DNA of 64,000 bases from Mytilus californianus (GCF_021869535.1 NW_026262679.1:81465143-81529142); one strand, 5' to 3'; shown: positions 20,101 through 29,939, counted from the first letter of the stretch. Notes: generated by a model not told the origin, from the letters alone. Numbers and translations: made by a program.

Positions 20101-22718
20101 GTTGTAGATACTTGCAAGAATTCACATTTAAACGGCCAATGAACATCCAAAAGCACCCAGATCTTTTAAAAAGATCATCAGTTGCAAATACTTGTCTTAC
20201 ACTTCAAAGACAAATTTGCTATTGCATCGTTTCAGCAGACATAGCTCTAACGTTTTCATATTTATCCAACATTACATTGACTGCTTGGTTGCACAGTTAG
20301 GCATACACAATACACTACAAATATAACAAAAATTGTGGTTGTTTTTGTCTCATTCTTTTTTCATCAAAGGATATATCTAAAATCACTAGTTTGCAAGTTC
20401 CCTTTAAGTGTCAATCTTGTCAATAATGATAACAAATGACCGGAAATTAGGCTGGACCTATAAACTGTCCCAAAAGCCAGTTTCTAAACTCTTACAGCAG
20501 TTAAGATAGAGAATGGGAAGTATTAATTCAAATTGTATGGTTTCTTAGGTCATTTCAAGTTTTAAAACTTGGTGCGGTTTCTGCATCATTATATAAACCC
20601 CATTCAACAATAAAAAGGTAAAAACGAGTGAAAACTTACATTTACCATTATTAAACAATAGAAAATACATACTTTGTAAGAAACCTGGTTGATTCCAAAA
20701 GGAAGTGCGCTGAAATGTATGTAGTGGTAACATGATGGCGTGCGTAAATAATAATGCTTTTTCTAATTTGAAGTTGAAAGTTTAAATGGTCAGTACTTGC
20801 AAGCCACATATTCAGGGGTTTGTTTCTGTAGTCTCAGTAAGGATTGAAACTGGGAGAAATGACAATATAGCTTCAGAAAACTGAGTATGTCATATATGTG
20901 ATGGTTTTATTGAAGACGAAGCGCATGTTTTATTGAGATGTCCTCTTTATGACTATTCAAGTGAGAAACCATTTGTATTATTTGACAAAACTTTTAATGG
21001 AAATTTTAATATTTTAGATGACGACCAAAAAATAATGTGTGTTATTCTTTGATGTAAATTTGATACGTGTGTGTGCCAAAACCTGTTATTTAATTTTAAG
21101 AAGACGTAGAAATTTTATTTGTTGTAAATAGTACTTTATTTTATATTATTCAATGTAGTATGAATTTTAATTGTCTCTTATAATTCTGTATGGAATGGCT
21201 CTCATTTTATGTAGTATCGTTTTACAATTTATAAATATCGATTGTACTTGTGGATTTTTTTCCGGCGAAATTTATGCTTATGCACAAAAAGATCCACGTG
21301 TATTTGCAAATACGACAATCGACTGTTTTGTTAAAATTTTTCTTTAATTTCAAAGTTTACAAATATCTCGAAGCTCCATACTATAATTTAAGTAAAAATA
21401 CGTATTTAAGATGCATAAAATACTAAATTTTGCACCTTCATTAAACTTTTAAAGCCCATAAAAACAGATGTAAACAATTCAAATATACCATTTTGGCCTT
21501 TTTATACCTCCTCTAATAAAGAGTTCCATTTCTTTTGTTTAATTTCAACTGGGTATCCGCCTGGTAACCATTTCGTGTAAATTAAATGACTACTACAGAA
21601 AATGAGCAAGAAGTCTATCAAATTCGACAGTTTCGGCCTCCGCTACATTCATTATGTAAAGCTTTTAAACGGCGTAATTTCATACATATTCTGCTTCTTA
21701 TTCATCTGCATCAGAACAGATATAAGTGTTATCACTAAGTTTGGTTCTTGTATAACTTGACAATGCATATATACATAACCGGTACACGTTATCATTTCGA
21801 TTTAACCGAATTTTACTTGCCATTTGTAGATGCAACTAGTGTAGCAAGAACTGTTAAAACTTCCGGAGCAACCGAGTTCACTCGGTTTTGGAGGGTTCAT
21901 TTTGATCAGTATTTCGTTTTCTGTATAATATTTTGTGGACTGTTGTTTGTCTTTTTCTCTTCTATCTTTCGGTTATGAAGATGTCTATTTTCTTCGACTT
22001 ATTATTGTTTTAAATTGCCCCCTTGTCATCTGTCCCTCTTTTTTACGTCAAATACTTTGACTGCTTTGACACTACTCGGTCAGTTTTTAGCACGAAGCCA
22101 TGCATATGTTTTCTAAGAACTAACACACATTGGGTCATAAGTTAAAAGAGAAATCACCATATACAGTTCATAAACTTTAGCATCATTAAATAATAAATAC
22201 ACAAGAATTTTTTTTTTTCTTTAAGGTTTGAGATTTAAAAAACTAATTCAGATTATCAATATTAAAAAGGACCGACAACAGAAAAATAATAGTCCACTTC
22301 TAACGATTGAGTTAGCAATGGATTTACAGATAATACTTTATAAGTTTGAAATTATAAATGTGTACATGCATGATTTAAAAAGTATCTTTTTCGCCACTAA
22401 AAAAAAAACTACACACACATAAAAACAGAAAAAGAAAAAAAAAACAATGGTTTAAGAAGAATAGAAAAGAAATGGTTTGAAATTATTGCTATTCAAATCC
22501 ATAAAACAGAGAACAAGTTAAGCAATATTCTGCAATTTGTAAAATCTTAAAGTGTAACAAATTAAACTTAAGTCGTAAAATGATAACAAAAACATATTCA
22601 AATATATCTTTACTATGAAGTATAATTATCCTTATGCTTTTGACAAGTAAAATTTATACTTTTCTTCATTAAAAAAATTGATAATTAGGATTAGTTAACG
22701 TTACTCACTTTTGTTCAT
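11095..22718 (-). CDS. AKH: Adipokinetic hormone (AKH) precursor, three coding exons
   Basis: AKH peptides are secreted ligands of a GnRH-related receptor and act in metabolic and reproductive signalling in invertebrates. The coding exons, minus strand, are 22709-22718, 16170-16357 and 11095-11154. Phases agree: 10 nt, then 188 nt ending in phase 0, then 60 nt including TAG, for 85 residues. The middle exon encodes the hydrophobic signal segment MKSFFFICLLISLIGDSAE, the hormone QISFSTDWGS, an amidation Gly and the Lys-Arg cleavage site, then a linker peptide with one Cys. The predicted mature form is a pyroglutamyl, C-terminally amidated decapeptide, very close to the oyster AKH as I remember it (Q-V-S-F-S-T-N-W-G-S-amide). 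The middle exon is near certain. The first exon (adding MNKNILV in frame) and the last exon (ASKSADMQELSQPDASFDF) are inferred from splice sites and phase. An extra exon between 11.2 and 16.1 kb cannot be excluded. Confidence 0.85.
11749..11920. repeat. Long-stem hairpin element (MITE-like)
   Basis: The arm TTGAAGCTTTGAAATAATTT at 11749 is mirrored by AAATTATTTCAAAGCTTCAA ending at 11920. The inner arm parts TTATAACTTCCGATTTCACAA and TTGTGAAATCGGAAGTTATAA also pair. Arms are about 55 nt around a loop of about 60 nt. It lies in AKH intron 2. No clear target duplication was found. Confidence 0.85.
11990..13440. other. AKH intron sequence, no other gene seen
   Basis: AT-rich. The open frame at 12798-13031 encodes a hydrophobic Ile/Phe-rich peptide with no start or splice support and is judged non-coding. 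Confidence 0.5.
13494..13547. repeat. 54-nt hairpin
   Basis: GTACATGCTTACGAAACAGG pairs with CCTGTTTCGTAGCAAGTAC with one mismatch and one bulge. The loop is the short GAGAGCTTTT segment. The stem is about 20 bp. It could be a miniature palindromic element; the length is marginal for a microRNA precursor. Confidence 0.7.
13595..13822 (+). CDS. Possible exon of an unidentified gene or retroelement
   Basis: An open frame runs through RQKTLFLRRSYIELCWMYKY, PATFGRNGNFMSDEAFRKIT and KLSANRLE, where a strong donor GAG|GTATGT occurs (13822/13823) in phase 0. The composition is protein-like. The acceptor is unclear (candidates near 13636 and 13685). It lies in an AKH intron on the opposite strand. 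I do not recognise it. Confidence 0.25.
14079..14272 (+). CDS. Possible exon of an unidentified gene
   Basis: The candidate acceptor CCATTAG|CATTTT and the strong donor AAAAG|GTATGT bound a frame with LGLHFDKPCCRNYFRNLPCD, LFMRDTDAWIKVFKQIEIEK and NKHITVISILMNNKKT. It ends in phase 1, and its acceptor phase does not match the donor at 13822. The family is unknown, and the signal is weak apart from the donor and the protein-like composition. Confidence 0.22.
14521..14640. repeat. 120-bp palindromic MITE-like element
   Basis: ACATTTTTCTAGAGGTTATT at 14521 is mirrored by AATAACCTCTTAAAAATGT ending at 14640. Pairing continues through GTGTAAACTGGG/CCCAGTTAACAC and ACTCACAAACT/AGTTTGTGAGT, giving arms of about 50 nt with few mismatches around an AT-rich loop. 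Such a transcript would fold into one long hairpin. Confidence 0.9.
14650..15740. other. AKH intron, no gene seen
   Basis: AT-rich non-coding sequence. No domain, repeat landmark or splice-bounded frame is visible. Confidence 0.5.
15750..15905 (-). mobile_element. Short RT-family retroelement scrap
   Basis: GGAAAGTTCAAAATGGGAAA, TTTTGTTGTAAAGTTAAATT and TCTGTGGTATCAGTTAAATC are collinear with the antisense RT segments at 2480-2560 and 9720-9840. It is a dead fragment. Confidence 0.6.
16170..16357 (-). CDS. AKH: AKH precursor exon encoding signal peptide, AKH and cleavage site
   Basis: Acceptor TTATTTGCAG|ATATAT, donor GTCCAA|GTAAGT. The frame reads MKSFFFICLLISLIGDSAE, then QISFSTDWGSGKR, then SFLESYENICKSKLEQSLIF and DIASVVQ. 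Gly-Lys-Arg immediately after the decapeptide is the standard amidation and convertase signal. Oddly, the residue just before the hormone Gln is Glu rather than the small residue usual at a signal-peptidase site. Either cleavage occurs after Glu or a further trimming step exposes the Gln. Confidence 0.93.
16615..16715 (+). repeat. Dispersed repeat with AGACGAAACGCGCGTCTGGC core
   Basis: It has TTCGAGCGTCACTGATAAGT, CTTTTGTAGACGAAACGCGC, GTCTGGCGTACAACAGTATA and AGCCTGGTATCTTTGAGCAG. This is one of the least diverged copies in the window. Confidence 0.85.
17150..18920. other. AKH intron 1, no gene seen
   Basis: Strongly AT-rich. Only low-complexity open frames occur, such as the Phe/Ile/Lys-rich one at 18394-18627 (minus), and they have no support. 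Confidence 0.5.
18930..19040 (-). mobile_element. Worn retroelement 3' tail
   Basis: It keeps AGAGGTAAGCGGTGCCTGTC and GATCGTGTTGCTCATGAAAA in the order seen in the tail of the 1905-2620 copy. A further scrap of the same family lies at about 19945-20005 (GGTCATCTGTGACACCAATG, GGTCAACCAAGTTGGGATGG). Confidence 0.5.
19380..19560 (-). repeat. Probable dispersed-repeat fragment
   Basis: ACACCAGGCAACCAGCGGCG and GACAGGCTTATACACATATG resemble a repeat I associate with bivalve genomes. The plus-strand open frame here is likely repeat-derived. I cannot assign the family. Confidence 0.35.
20832..21052 (+). mobile_element. 3' end of a non-LTR (LINE) retrotransposon ORF2
   Basis: The translation contains IETGRNDNIASEN, a stop, then CHICDGFIEDEAHVLLRCPL and YDYSSEK, ending at TGA (21050-21052). 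The C-x2-C...E-D-E-x-H-x4-C-P-L-Y arrangement is the zinc-knuckle-like C-terminus seen in reverse transcriptases of I/CR1-like LINEs, here preceded by the usual R-x-E-T-G-R. The in-frame TGA before the motif shows it is dead. It lies within AKH intron 1 on the opposite strand. Confidence 0.85.
21855..21990 (+). mobile_element. Retroelement 3' tail scrap
   Basis: CTTCCGGAGCAACCGAGTTC, GGACTGTTGTTTGTCTTTTT and TCTTCGACTTATTATTG follow the order of the 3' tail seen at 50690-50890 and 58600-58800. Confidence 0.5.
22709..22718 (-). CDS. AKH: AKH precursor, probable first coding exon (start codon)
   Basis: ACAACCATGAACAAAA|GTGAGT gives an ATG in good context ten bases before a consensus donor. Joined to the acceptor at 16357 it reads MNKNILV in frame with the second ATG and signal peptide. 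If used, it lengthens the signal peptide N-terminus. If not, this is a 5' untranslated exon and translation starts at 16344. Confidence 0.5.
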
Positions 22719-22806
22719 GGTTGTCCTCCTGTTAGCTGTTCTGAATGATTCTGACCGTTCTCTAAATAGCTGGTTAGTCTCCTACGAAGCTAGGATCAAT
22801 TTGACA

Positions 22807-22895
22807 GGACGTCACTACTAAAATGATTATGTATCGTTATCGTGTCACAACCACTCTTCTGACTCAATTACAATCTCTTCCACAATTTTTTTATA
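22807..22895 (-). promoter_or_regulatory. Candidate AKH core promoter: TATA box and CRE-like site
   Basis: On the minus strand TATAAAAA lies at 22895-22888, and TGACGTCC (CRE-like, one base from consensus) at 22814-22807. A TATA box there would start transcription near 22865, giving a first exon of roughly 150 nt ending at the 22709 donor, with the CRE-like site inside the 5' untranslated region. The arrangement is plausible but rests on short motifs. Confidence 0.3.
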
Positions 22896-22899
22896 CATA

Positions 22900-23930
22900 A
22901 ATTATTAAATTATATAAAAAGTTTAATATTAGCATCAGTCTTGTACAAACATAGAAATCTTAGAATATGATAGATTTTTTGGGAGTAAAAGTATTTAATA
23001 ATGAAGTTATTAATTATTCATAAGACAATATGGTATTTCTATGGTGAGATTATCAAAAGGATCATGTTATTTATCCGATTGTACATTTAATAGTTCCAAA
23101 GTACAATCAGAATTTGATAGTTAACAGCAAATCTGTGATTGTAGGCGTCTTTAAGCCCTTAATGTTGTTCTTATTCAAGCACGGTTTGTTCAGGACAAAA
23201 TCAAAATGGGCATCAACATGCAATATATGTTGGTCCAATTACTTAAAGACAGGAAGCTGTTAAGTAAAGACTTTCAGTATTAGAAAACAAACGGAAAAAT
23301 ATCAAGTTAATTTTGAAAACGGAAATTAAATAATGATTTAAAAGGTTAAATTATTCTGATAAAATCTATAATAAAAATGTATATTAGCTTTGTTGTTGAT
23401 CGAATTTGATTAAAAATGGTCTAAACTAAGAGACCATTTAGAAGAATTGATGCCAAAAGAATCCATGTCTATGGAGATTTTTTTTCCGATGTTTTACATT
23501 TAATTGGCAGTATCTGTTAACTTTATTTTTTTTTCTTGTTATGCAAACACTAATTACTAAGTGTCAATAACCGTTAATTCTTCATTTAGAAATCTACGCA
23601 GCCACCTTATTCTGACATCACAATGTAACTCTTACATTCCTTGGTAGAATTAGTATAATAAATCTTGTTCATGTAGTTTTAAAACCGTTCAGTAAAGTAT
23701 GCAATATCAAAAAGTAAGACGGTACTAGGAAAGAATGAGACAAAATACTTTGGGGCCCTTAGTTGTTATTTGCTTTGAACTAGCTACAAAGTACTATTTG
23801 ATTGATACTGTGTGTCTTTTGTTTTTATAATACTGTAGTTTTTCTTTGCTTCGTGCCAATCTAATGAGTCAAGCCATTTCCAACTGATTTTTACATTCTG
23901 TTCTTGTGTTGTCCTGTCACACCACTCTCC
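22900..23930. other. Intergenic, no gene seen
   Basis: AT-rich with no supportable coding or repeat signal. Confidence 0.5.
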
Positions 23931-23935
23931 TAGGT

Positions 23936-23977
23936 TGGGGCGGGGGGGGGGGGGGGGGGGGGGGGGTGGGGGGGGGA
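23936..23977. repeat. Poly-G tract
   Basis: GGGG, C, 25 consecutive G, T, then 9 G. It sits at the edge of a retroelement tail that begins ATTGAGCACAAACATGTTCA. The proline-rich minus-strand frame is a by-product. The exact length is unreliable in any assembly. Confidence 0.9.
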
Positions 23978-24215
23978 TTGAGCACAAACATGTTCAATCC
24001 CGCCACATTCTAAATGTACCTGTCTCAAGTCAGGAGCCAACATGTAAATAAGTGATTGTCGTACGGTTGTTGTTATATGTTATATTTGATTTTTCGTTAA
24101 TTGTTTTGTCATACCGTAAATCAGGCCGTTGGTTTTTAGTTTGAATTATTTCACATTTTGTCAAGTCGGGACCTTTTATAGTTGACTATACGGTGTGACG
24201 ACCATATGGTGTGAC
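23978..24215 (+). mobile_element. Retroelement 3' tail, related to the 44.7-45.0 kb LINE-like tail
   Basis: GTACCTGTCTCAAGTCAGGA, AGGCCGTTGGTTTTTAGTTT, GACCTTTTATAGTTGACTAT and ACGGTGTGACGACC follow the order of 44735-44900 (CACCTGTCCTAAGTCAGGAA ... CCGTTGGTTTTCC ... CCCTTTATAGCTTACTGTTC) with heavy divergence. Confidence 0.6.
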
Positions 24216-24459
24216 CTATAGTTGCTTAAATCCGCTTTATTTTGAAAGTTGTCTAATAAGCAATCATACCACATCTACATATTTTATATACTTGAAACAA
24301 AATGTGAAAAGTTTTAATGCATCTAAAAACATCGTACACCATGAATTTTGCAAACAAAAAGTGCATATAAAGTCTCCGGGCAATGATCAAAGTACTAGTA
24401 ATATTTTTGCCACGATCCTGTATTGTATAAGAAATCTTTCGCTGTTAATAAATGTGTAG

Positions 24460-26150
24460 TGAGCAATACATTTTCTGTTACAATTTGCAAATGATCTATT
24501 TTTGTTTGTTAGGCTTTACTTTACCATAATATGTCATTTGAAGTATCTGAACACAGCTGTATGCATCTATTGAAAGAGATGATATCATAATGTAAATTGT
24601 TACTGCAAGGTCCCAGAGGACGAATCATTGTCCTTTTATTGTTTAACGCCCAGTGGTCAATATCGAGAGATGCATAATTACACTAGACGATAACACTTCA
24701 TCGCTTCTTAATTTACCAAAAAGGCTGTAACATTGAATGAATGGGATAATAATTTTGCAATTCGAAAAGTACATGATGTACGTTCAAACGGTTTACATCT
24801 ATAATTTCCAAAGTTAACTTTCTGTTGATGGCGGTTCGTTAAGGCCAGTGATTCATTTATTGTCTCTAAATGTAAACACATGTCAAAGAAAGAAGGCTTA
24901 TAATTTGGTGCGCAAGACGCGCACTTCGTCTACATAAAACTCATCAGTGGCGCTAGAACCAAAACAGTTTGAAAACCAAATCGAATACGTAGTTGAAGAG
25001 CATTAAAACTGAAAACTCTGAAAAGTTGTGTCAAATTCGACTAAGGCAATCGATTCCTATAGGTAGAAAAACCTTAGTATTTTTGAATAATTTTTACAAA
25101 CAGTGAATTTACAAACACTGAGGATATCAATGATATTTTTAATTGTGTACAAATATTATCTTAAATATCGTTTATATTTTTGCAAATCTTTTCGTGTTAT
25201 ACCATTCATTGTTAAAAAAATTAATGAATATTTAAAAACAAAAATGAATTTTCGTTAGCATTCAAACTGGGGTATCTCTGATTTTACATAGAAGTGTTAT
25301 GATTATCAGCAAAAAGTTAAGATTTTGGTATCAATTTGATGACAGAAAAAAAGACCCAATTAAGATTTCATTCCAAATCCATAACTACAAAACATCTTCT
25401 GAAAGTGTTACTGGATCCAGAAAATTTGAGATAATGACACTAAGCCTGTTTTATCAAAACTAAATGTCTTTTTAGAACAAGAGAAAAGATAAAAGGTTTA
25501 TTTATTACTTCTATGTAAATCAGATCTAATCGTCTCATATCTTCGGGGCTAATGCCCCTCAGATATGAGAAACTTACATCTAATACTTGTTTACTATGAT
25601 CATCAGACTTTTAAAAACTAAAACACATGTTCTTTTATTAGTAGAGCACAAAGTCTAGAACTACTGCTCCAATATGATAACAAATCCTATTGTCTAATCA
25701 GTGCCTATCCTACCATTGTCATAATTAAACGTAGACATAAAACATGAATAGTTATTTGCAATATGTTAAACATCAACAAATCCTAATTACATCACAGTCT
25801 AAAAGTAACTCACGGATGACAGATCATTGAAAACAAGGGAAACATAAAGCAGGTTCTTATTGGAAAATTAGTGTCTGGAATAAGATAGTTGATGGGTCGA
25901 GCTGGATTGATCTACGAAAGAACTGGATTGATAACTCACCACTTCCATAAATAATAAAAAGAAAGTAAATCTAGTTCATCTATTTTACAAGCACGATTTA
26001 TTAATTTCCAGATATTAATCTGTCAACAAACGTGTAAGCCAACAAAAGTTAAATTGGACTTAAACGCTTTTTCCCTATCATATCATAATTTTCTGAATTC
26101 AAGAACTACTTCGCACATGACATAATGTGTAACAGAATATCAGAAGACGA
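24460..26150. other. Intergenic with one dispersed repeat and one hairpin
   Basis: 24900-24960 is a minus-orientation copy of the GACGAAACGCGC family (GCAAGACGCGCACTTCGTCT). 25533-25570 is a hairpin, listed separately. No gene was found elsewhere. Confidence 0.5.
25533..25570. repeat. Short perfect-ended hairpin
   Basis: TCTCATATCTTCGGGGC pairs with GCCCCTCAGATATGAGA around TAAT: a 10-bp outer stem, a small internal mismatch and a 5-bp GC-rich inner stem. Confidence 0.75.
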
Positions 26151-26584
26151 TAAATAAAATTAAATGCGTATTGTCTAACACTTATAGTAATAGCTGAATA
26201 TTTCAACACACAGGTTTGCATTGATAAACGACCCCCCAAAAAAAAATATTGGAAGCAAAAAAAGCAAAGAAAAGTAAGAGTTAGTATGGCTTCTTGAAAA
26301 AATAAAATCTTGCCAATACGCTTGAATTACCGTGAACAATACATACATTAAATTAATGACGAGTCATTTGAAGACGAAACACTCGTCTGGCGTACACATT
26401 TTTAATCCTGGTATCTGTGATAAGTTTATCATCGGTCAAAGAATCATGACCAAAAGAAAGAAAATAACTACAAAATAATTAGACAAAAAGTCCTAGATAT
26501 TGCAATACACAAAAAAAAAGATTGAACAACACCAATGATCGAGTTATTAAACAGTATATATTGTATGTCTTTTCTAGTGTTCAT

Positions 26585-26767
26585 CTATATATAAATTGTG
26601 TATGTACAGAAGACGACAGTAATAAGTTGACAAACGCCTGTCTCATTTCTTTGTGTTGCTGTTGCATAATAAAATATGTTTAAACTATTTGGTGATGAAC
26701 TCGGCTTTTCTGAAATAGACAACAGTTCTGTCTCCACTAGTTGCTCCCGTCGTGCTTCACTTGACAA
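26585..26767 (-). other. Open frame kept in both duplication copies, coding status doubtful
   Basis: The frame reads MSSEARREQLVETELLSISE, KPSSSPNSLNIFYYATATQR and onward. The second copy at 31014-31196 keeps it open with very few changes. Flanking non-coding sequence is equally similar, so the conservation only reflects recent duplication. No domain is recognised. Confidence 0.15.
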
Positions 26768-26911
26768 TCAAAAAAGACAATTCAAGTGAGACGCACACGA
26801 AATGAAAATATCGCAAATCGCAGCCAGACCAAAGGTTTGTTTTTTAAACGCATGTGCGCAATGAAATTTGTATCATGGGTTTATATTGCATTTACTTACA
26901 AAAAGAAGTGT

Positions 26912-27440
26912 AGGAATTTTCATTGACTTGCATTGAACAACATAGTAGAAATTCTCATTGATTTGCATAAAACATCCAAAATTCTCATTGATTTGCATTA
27001 AACATAGAAGAAATTCCAACTGATTTGCAATGAACTAAGAAATTCTCATTGATTTGCAATTACACATAGTTACAATTTTCGTTGATGGAACATGGAATAA
27101 ATTCTCATTGATTTGCATTAAACATACAAATTTTCATTGATTTGCATTAAACATTAGAAATTCTCATTGATTTTGCATTTAACATATTAAATTTTTTTAT
27201 TGATTTGCATTGAAATAGAATAAATTCTTATCGGTTTGCATTAAACATAGAAATTCTCATTGATTTGCATTAAACATAGAAATTCTCATTGATTTGCATT
27301 AAATATTGAAGAATTTCTCTTTGATTTGCATTAAACATAGAAATTCTCATTGATTTGCTTTAAATATTGAAGAAATTCTCATTGATTTGCATTAAACATA
27401 GAAGAAATTCTCATTGATTTGCATTGGAAAAAAGCAGCGA
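26912..27440. repeat. Minisatellite of about 29-30 bp units carrying the octamer ATTTGCAT (copy 1)
   Basis: The consensus unit is GAAATTCTCATTGATTTGCA followed by TTAAACATA. About 17 units are visible, many variant, and about ten keep a perfect ATTTGCAT octamer. Linkers vary between ATA, ATAGAA and TATTGAA, so spacing is only roughly regular. Confidence 0.9.
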
Positions 27441-28484
27441 TTGACATTGATTTAAGTATAATATTTAAAGTTGTTTAAAAGTAGGGACGAATTTAATAGG
27501 TTTTAAATCTGAATTTTAAATCAGTTACCGGCTGTGTGCATGCCATCGTGTCTGTTATACTTCTTCGTCAGTTTACAATATTTGGCTTTTAGTTGGATGA
27601 ACGATCTTTGTAAGTGATTGATTTACCCATAATCCTCCTTTAAACTCGCCATTTTGGAAAAAAGACGCTTTTTCAGCTATAGATGTTTTCAATACCAAAT
27701 CCGCCCACCCTCTCTGAATTCGATTTGTGATGCGATTTCTATGGAAGATACTGTTGTTTGGTTTTGTTTGTAATTTCAGGTTTGCATTGTCTGCATAATT
27801 GATCGCTGGAACTGGAGCAAGGACACATATAACGTAATAGTTTATCTTGAACTGTCCCATTTCAGATACGATCTACCACCTCGAACATTTTGGCCAATCA
27901 TCATACAACATTTGCAAGGACGCATATACATTTATCTCAACGAGTTTTAGTTCAAATCACAAATTTCATTTCATATAAAAGTAAATATATCATGTCTGTT
28001 TAATTGTAATTTGTAATAAATGATGTGACCATTTCCTCCAAACGCTAATCTTTTCATTTTAATTTTTGATGAGTTTATAACACAGTTCGTAATATATTAA
28101 TGTATAACATTGATATAACGAAAATCTCGTTAATGCAATTTATATGTGAAAATAAAATAGTTCCTTTTCAAAAGTTAAATCTGTAATAAGGATGTTAAAA
28201 GCATTAAGAAGATCAATTATTTCCTAACAAACGCTTATTTGTAAAAAAGGATTCAAAAGTATACATATAGACCAACAAGAACAACGAAGGTAAATGTAAG
28301 TCGGATATTTAAATTAACTTTAATGAAGAAAAAAGACATGATTTGTAATTAACGAGATTGTCTCAATTCGTGAAAATTTCTAGGCTAAAAAAAGAGAATG
28401 ACAAAGCTGATGACTAAACATATTGGTTCATTCAAGAATGTGACATACACTGCACACTAAGAGGTATGTCCAATAACAATATAA

Positions 28485-28560
28485 CACATGCTGTCTCTGT
28501 GGTCTCATGGTAAAGTGTTTGCCTCTAGTCAAACAAAAGACTTTGTATTGTCATTTTTTG
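28485..28560 (+). other. tRNA-like A-box stretch, possible SINE head remnant
   Basis: GTCTCTGTGGTCTCATGGTA resembles a tRNA 5' part with an internal promoter A box. No matching B box or cloverleaf was found. It recurs at about 33957 because of the duplication. Confidence 0.2.
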
Positions 28561-29291
28561 GCGGTTATTGAGCACGCGGCATAATTGAATGAGAGCAAAG
28601 ATGGAGTACCGATACCATAAACATAAACTAGAAAAATATCTTTAATACCGGGATAACACATTGAAACAGTTACGGAAATCAGGATATGTCATGGGGAATT
28701 GTTTTTTTTTTTAATTTTAAATCGTTACAATGAATTAGCTAACTCGTTATAACAAGTTACTAAGTCGTTATAACGACATAGAATAAAACTATACCCTGAC
28801 AATAACCTGCTTCCGTAAACAGCCCGGGCCATACAGAAAAGTCGAAAACTATTTTAGTTCTTCAAAAATGAGACTTTGTGTTTTTAATCAAAGTGATACA
28901 TCCTAAATCTGAAGCATGAACATTTATTACAAATCCAGCTAGCATTTGAATGACAAAAATGAAGATGTGAATAAAAGAGCAGTTGTGGGATACCTCAACT
29001 ACGATACACAAATCCAAAAGACATGTAAAAGACATCATGCATTCCCTCATTGATAAAACAAATTTGTATGCAATATTTCAATATCCATAAATTACCTGAG
29101 TTTAGAAAAATTGTGAATAAGTTCACAACATTAACTGTCCTTTGTTACTGTGCATAAAACCAGTTGTGTTTAGTTTTAATTCAAGCGGTTACCAGTAATA
29201 AAATTCTATTACCTGTGCTAATTTTCAAACTATCTAAAATATCATTTTATTATGTAAAACGCTTTTTCCTTGTTTTTTTTGCAAATACAGG

Positions 29292-29651
29292 ATGAGAGTC
29301 TCAGCAGCTTTTCTTTTTCTGTTTGCGCTAAATTGCTTAAATGGAGAAGAAATCAAAGATTGCAAGTTAAGTGACCCCGATGAATGTGACATGCAACAAC
29401 ATCAAAAAGAAGTATATTTGGTAAATGAATATACAGATAATGGAGGTGATGACTATGTGAAAAGTGAAGATGATAAAATGGTAAATCGAGAAGGTGCTGT
29501 CGATGATGAGAACTTATATGGTAGTCAAAGTGATGAGGATGAACCGGATATAAATGACCTCGGTTCTCTAGCTGACAATACAGAAGAAAATGACGAGGAT
29601 TTGTTTGACCTCATTATGGAGGATGAAGATGAACCTGAAAATAACATATAA
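29292..29651 (+). CDS. Small acidic secreted protein, 119 aa (duplicated gene, intact copy)
   Basis: The frame opens with the signal peptide MRVSAAFLFLFALNCLNG, probably cleaved before EEIKDCKLSD. The mature chain of about 100 residues is dominated by Asp and Glu with clusters such as DEDEPDINDL and LIMEDEDEPENNI. It has two closely spaced cysteines (DCKLSDPDEC) and no further domain. A splice acceptor (GCAAATACAG|G) lies two bases before the ATG, so at least one 5' untranslated exon is expected upstream. AATAAA follows at 29781. I do not recognise the family. Highly acidic secreted proteins in molluscs are often calcium-binding or matrix proteins, but that role is only a guess. Copy 2 at 34631 is broken. 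Confidence 0.75.
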   Translation: MRVSAAFLFLFALNCLNGEEIKDCKLSDPDECDMQQHQKEVYLVNEYTDNGGDDYVKSEDDKMVNREGAVDDENLYGSQSDEDEPDINDLGSLADNTEENDEDLFDLIMEDEDEPENNI

Positions 29652-29780
29652 GTAATTAATACCAAACAATATATTTTATTTTTCTTAATGAACAGTTGTT
29701 CCGATAAATACTGAAGTTACTATACCTGTTTAAGTCGTTACCCTTAAAAAAAAGTAGGACCTTCAGTACCTGAACTTTCA

Positions 29781-29786
29781 AATAAA
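29781..29786 (+). promoter_or_regulatory. Polyadenylation signal of the acidic-protein gene
   Basis: AATAAA lies 130 bp after the stop codon and is retained at the equivalent place in copy 2 (35124-35129). Confidence 0.6.
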
Positions 29787-29939
29787 TCATTAAAGCCAAT
29801 AGAAAGTTTCAGAGCGTGAAATATTAAAGAGCATGCACTGAACCGCCTTTATCATAGTTTAATGTTATTTGATTGGACTCGAGTATCACTGAAGAGATAT
29901 TAATTGTCGAAATGCGCATCTGGAACAATATCAAAGTAC

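Larger units (their letters stand above)
26156..29935 (+). repeat. Tandem segmental duplication, copy 1
   Basis: This copy is collinear with 30577-35275 from TTAAATGCGTATTGTCTAAC to AATTGTCGAAATGCGCATCT, with high identity over coding and non-coding sequence alike. It contains a dispersed repeat (26345), the octamer minisatellite, a tRNA-like stretch near 28490 (GTCTCTGTGGTCTCATGGTA) and an intact acidic-protein gene. The right boundary falls in a copy of the AAATGCGCATCTGG dispersed repeat. Confidence 0.9.

Noticed and set aside
23784..23987. Proline-rich minus-strand ORF
   Set aside because: The proline run is the poly-G tract at 23936-23977; no other support.
26912..27440. CRISPR array
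   Set aside because: Regular 29-30-bp repeats at first look similar, but the units are directly adjacent without unique spacers and the genome is eukaryotic.
27573..27860. 95-aa minus-strand ORF (MGQFKINYYVICVLAPVPAI...)
   Set aside because: Copy 2 keeps the sequence but gains an indel in a T-run, and similarity is no higher than in flanking non-coding sequence; no domain or splice support.
28485..28560. tRNA gene
   Set aside because: Only an A-box-like segment; no B box, anticodon stem or acceptor stem could be paired.
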